From Iris pallida (Eukaryota; Streptophyta; Magnoliopsida; Asparagales; Iridaceae), in the NCBI GenBank assembly GCA_029216955.1, contig JANAVB010015600.1:30042874-30106873 (forward strand): a DNA stretch of 64,000 nt. The letters run 5' to 3'. This document shows, in pieces, positions 60,634 to 64,000 of the stretch (positions within the stretch are counted from its first letter, which is position 1; every line of letters starts with the position of its first letter). The translations under genes were made by a program, and so were the position numbers. The notes beneath the pieces are model-generated. The model was not told the DNA's origin. It saw only the letters and a list, made by a program, of their open reading frames with translations, and did not search any database.

Positions 60634-60969
60634 TAACTCTTCATCTTTTTTTTTGACAATATTAATAACATATACTTCTCTCTTTTCAACAATTTTTTCT
60701 ACAGAGTTCCTGAAGGACTATATAGGCTACAATACGTTATCAACATGCTTTATTATGAAGACTATACGATCGGTGTAAGTAGTTTTTTCTTCATCTTTTT
60801 TCATATCTAATCTATTGTTCTGGAAAATTAATTTGAAGGGTGTATCATGCAGTTATTGTGGCCGACAAGCAAGTATAACTCAATATATAGTGAAGTTTAG
60901 ATAGATGCAATAAAAATAATTATAAAGGCGGAGGGGGTCGAGGGCGGAAGGCAGAGACGGAGGGGAAGG
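60634..60969 (+). other. Right flank of element C with possible exon fragments
   Basis: A pyrimidine-rich tract ending TTTTTTCTACAG precedes 60715-60774, which can read VPEGLYRLQYVINMLYYEDY up to a GTAAGT donor. After a further ATGCAG acceptor (60847-60852) a short open stretch ends in a stop. This could be the tail of a host gene whose intron received element C, but two reading frames are open and no family is recognised. A GGAGGGG-rich patch follows at 60929-60969. Confidence 0.25.
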
Positions 60970-61902
60970 TGTCACACCCCGGTCCCGTAGGACCGATCGT
61001 CCTCGCTAAGGCGTGATGCCACGTGAGCCTAGATTGCGTTCACGTAAGGCAGGTTCCATAACGGCAAATTTATAAAACCCCTAAAGTTCTACTATATATT
61101 TTTTAAATTGGTACTGATTATTTTTTTGTATTTGTACGTTGCGTAGTTGCAGTGTACGTCGCGCACGAAATTTTGTTATTATCGAATTTGCTCGACGAGT
61201 GCGAATATGTGCGAGCATACATATTTTTAGAAAAATATTTTTATTTATTATTTTATAGTTTCAAATTAATATATGTATTTTATCTATCATACCACCATTT
61301 CCAAGTCCATTATTGTTATTTATAAAAGTCTTTCGTTTATAATAGTTATTAATAATAAATAATATTCTAAATATTTTATTAGTTTATTTTTAAATAAAAA
61401 TATAATTTTCGAGATTTATTAATATTAATATTTTATTATTTGAAAAGATATTTAAAAATATGTATTATTTTCAAAATTATTATTATTAGTATTTTGGAAA
61501 ATATATTTTAAAATTATTGTAGCAATTTAAATCTCGATTTGATTTTATGGATTGATTTAATTAATATCTATATTGAAATTCGAATTTTCTTATTTGGTTT
61601 TAAACTAAAAGATGGAATATAATTAGATTTAAATTGAATTTTGATTTGAATTAGGATTATTATGATTATTATGATTATTATTATTATTATGATTGTTTTA
61701 TTATTATATATATTATTATGATTACTATTATCATTATGTTTATTATTATTGTTATTATTAACAGCAGTTTTTTTTAATATTTTAGTTTATGAGTGTATAT
61801 GGGTATGTGTATTTGCCATTGGTATTATTAGTGGCAATATTATTTTCAAAATTTGAATTGCATAAAATAATTTGATTATATTATAAAAATATTGGTGGAA
61901 AG

Positions 61903-61976
<74 letters not shown>

Positions 61977-63470
61977 TATTGCCTACTATTTTAATTAAAG
62001 ATTTTTGAACTACAAATTTCATCCTTATAATTTAATTTACCTTAAGAATAATTTTCTAGATTTGCAAAGTACTACTTTAAAATATTTGACTAATAAGAAT
62101 ATATTTTTCAATTGTGTATAAAAAGTATTTTCAAGTATTTACGTTAAATTATTATAAAAATTATTTTCTAAAATTTCTATATTCCTTCTCCAAAAATTTC
62201 TCCATGATTATCACCATTGACCACGACTACTCACGCGTTCCTATTTTCCACAAATTTAGGCCATGTTCGTATGGACCTCGGCTATTGGACAGAACATGAC
62301 ATCTCGATTATCGCACCACGCTAGGCGACACACCAGGCAAGACACCTTGCATTCACTGTTTAATTTCTTGCTCAATATCATGCATATTTTAATTGTTATT
62401 CTTTCAAAACCATATGTAGTTGCAAATTATTATATTTTAGTTTTCTTTATGCATTTGGCCTAGAGTTAAGGGACCACCTTTGTTTGTGCCGTATTCATGG
62501 GCCAACACTTGTGTACCACGATGTCATGTGTCTCATATAGATTCGGACTTACGTACCGACCGTACATCGGTGCGTACATGACGAGCGTTAGGATATAACT
62601 GCTAATATAGTTGCCTAGAAGACTTAGCGGTTATTAGAAATATCGTGGTGTGGATTCAGCACGAGGAGTACATGGGGAGGGTGAAGACAGTTACTAGGCG
62701 CAGGAGCTTTCACACCTTTACCTTCGTCTAGCTGTCATTTGTGACTCAGTCGAGAGCTAGTGGCCGTGTATTTATTTACTTTTCTCTATATGCCACTAGT
62801 GCCTCGGTTGAAACACAAATGTGCTGTGCATTTACTTTCCTCTAGCTGCCGTTAGTGACTCACCCAAGAGCTAGTGGCCGTGCATTTATTTACTTTCCTC
62901 TAGATACCACTAGTGCCTTGGTTGAAACACTAATGCGCCGTATTTATAGTCTCGAGAGCCCTTGTGTGGAACGTTGTCTTCAAAATACATCAACACATAG
63001 AATGGTTAAGGACCTTTATCTGTTTAGACATATACTTTTCTATTGAGCTTTATTTATTCAGTTATTGGCATGATATTATGTGTCTTGTTACGTCCCTCTG
63101 AGGACCTGGTTATCTCGCCAGGTGTGTGCTATTGTCTTTCGCAGGTGTTCTAGCTCTAGCCGTGATCACTGCTTTTCTACGAGGATGATTGCACTTGGAT
63201 CGTCTTCGCTCCGCTTGCCAAATTCATTTCTTTTCTTATGTATTTTTTTTACTTGTTGGTAGTGGATTTGTCTCCGTCCAACATATTATATCTAGACAAT
63301 TCACAATCATTATTTGAATTCTTTTATCTTTCATTTTGTGTGGATGAGATTAGTCATAGTTTTACTGCATTTACAGCTTATGTATCCATACGAGGCCCAT
63401 GTACTTCGTATGAATACAGCTGGCATGTCTACGTTCCTAGTCCTACGTATTTTGGGACTGGGGCGTTACA
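60970..63470 (+). mobile_element. LTR-derived segment E with mirrored ends
   Basis: The right part (about 62480-63470, ending GGGACTGGGGCGTTACA) is a plus-sense relative of the C LTR. For instance, 62590-62640 matches the reverse complement of about 26397-26450. The left edge, TGTCACACCCCGGTCCCGTAGGACC, instead looks like the same kind of terminus in the opposite orientation. Flanks (GAAGG, AAATT) do not match. The middle (61100-62300) is very AT-rich and unassigned. It may be one solo LTR with eroded ends or two inverted LTR pieces. Confidence 0.6.
61904..61976. repeat. (TA)n microsatellite
   Basis: About 73 bp of TA repeats within segment E. Confidence 0.95.
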
Positions 63471-63668
63471 AAATTACAGATTAAGCGACGGGTTCGTCGC
63501 ACAGAAGTCCATAGTAGAAACATTGAATAACAGCTTAAAGCAAAATATAAGTCATTCAAAATGCTCTTTATTGATATTCAAATAATGGTTACAATTGTGG
63601 ACACGAGGCCAAATTACAAGTCTCTCAAGCTCACTTTTATCTCATATTATAAGTCACTCTGCTCTCTC

Positions 63669-63845
63669 TCATTTTTCAATATAAGCTTCAAGACGACGAG
63701 TGACAAATTCTTTGGAATTGCGATGTCCATACATTATGTCCCGTATAAGTTCTGGCTCCATGTGCCCGCACTCCTCGAAACGCCAAGGAACTTCGTACCT
63801 CGATGCATCCAAGCGAGCTTCGCACCATCGGGCTTCTAACTGTTC
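63669..63845 (-). CDS. Possible terminal exon of an unrecognised gene
   Basis: After a minus-strand acceptor (TTTATGTGCAG) the frame is open for 58 codons to a TGA: EQLEARWCEARLDASRYEVP, then WRFEECGHMEPELIRDIM, YGHRNSKEFVTRRLEAYIEK. The composition is that of a real globular protein (charged, balanced, no repeat bias), unlike the random ORFs nearby. I do not recognise the family. Upstream exons would lie right of the window. It could be host or a transposon-borne gene. The rest of 63471-64000 shows nothing else assignable. Confidence 0.4.
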   Translation of the reverse strand, partial: EQLEARWCEARLDASRYEVPWRFEECGHMEPELIRDIMYGHRNSKEFVTRRLEAYIEK

Positions 63846-64000
63846 CTGCACATAAAAACTGTGTGGATATCAGTACTCAACTGTACTGGTGGAGTGAGCT
63901 CCTCCCACCCATACAAAACCGACACGTTCATTTACTTTGTCCAGCTTAATCCTTTTTTGATTGTCTTTCTAGTCTTGTCTTAGGATCAATTTTACGATAG

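Noticed and set aside
60634..60969. Missing right terminus of CACTA-A
   Set aside because: No TAGTG with GCGAC-type subterminal repeats occurs here, so the terminus was not placed.

Overview
This is a stretch of repeat-rich flowering-plant nuclear DNA. The signs are Ty1/copia and Ty3/gypsy chromovirus proteins, two CACTA (En/Spm) DNA transposons with plant-type transposase genes, a hAT-type MITE, long TA microsatellites and spliced genes with GT..AG introns. No conventional host gene can be read with confidence; one orphan exon at the right edge may be one. The species cannot be named from the sequence.

Layout. 1-3995 is most of a very long (about 4 kb) LTR in + orientation, inserted in the 3' end of a minus-strand Ty1/copia element (3996 to about 11490). 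The copia RNase H is also split by a 1.46-kb miniature LTR element (4218-5678, TSD ATAAC). 12242 to at least 25 kb is a decayed CACTA element (CACTA-A) with a TNP2 transposase and a TnpA-like (PF03004-type) gene. It carries two solo LTRs: F (12482-15382, TSD GCGAC) and G (20105-22732), the latter splitting TNP2. A foldback of about 460 bp lies at the TNP2 5' end.

25659-60628 is one Ty3/gypsy element C (TSD TGTGA) swollen to 35 kb by insertions. Its reverse transcriptase is split by solo LTR B (30660-49404, TSD AATCA). B contains the non-coding LTR element A (34015-48833, TSD GATGG). The 3' LTR of A contains CACTA-B (36197-42595, TSD AGA). The 5' LTR of C contains solo LTR D (52970-58469, TSD ACCGC), which contains a hAT MITE (54842-55403, 8-bp TSD CCTAGGCA). 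Five layers (host > C > B > A > CACTA-B) can be peeled off exactly by their duplications.

How the parts relate. C once encoded gag, protease, RT, RNase H, integrase and chromodomain. The coding-free elements A and miniature B share with C a block next to the 3' LTR and a structured leader just inside the 5' LTR, which suggests trans-mobilisation by C-type proteins. The leader hairpins differ in sequence but keep their pairing in all three elements; I consider this the most interesting signal in the window. The only intact gene I can build is the five-exon, 506-codon TnpA-like gene of CACTA-B.
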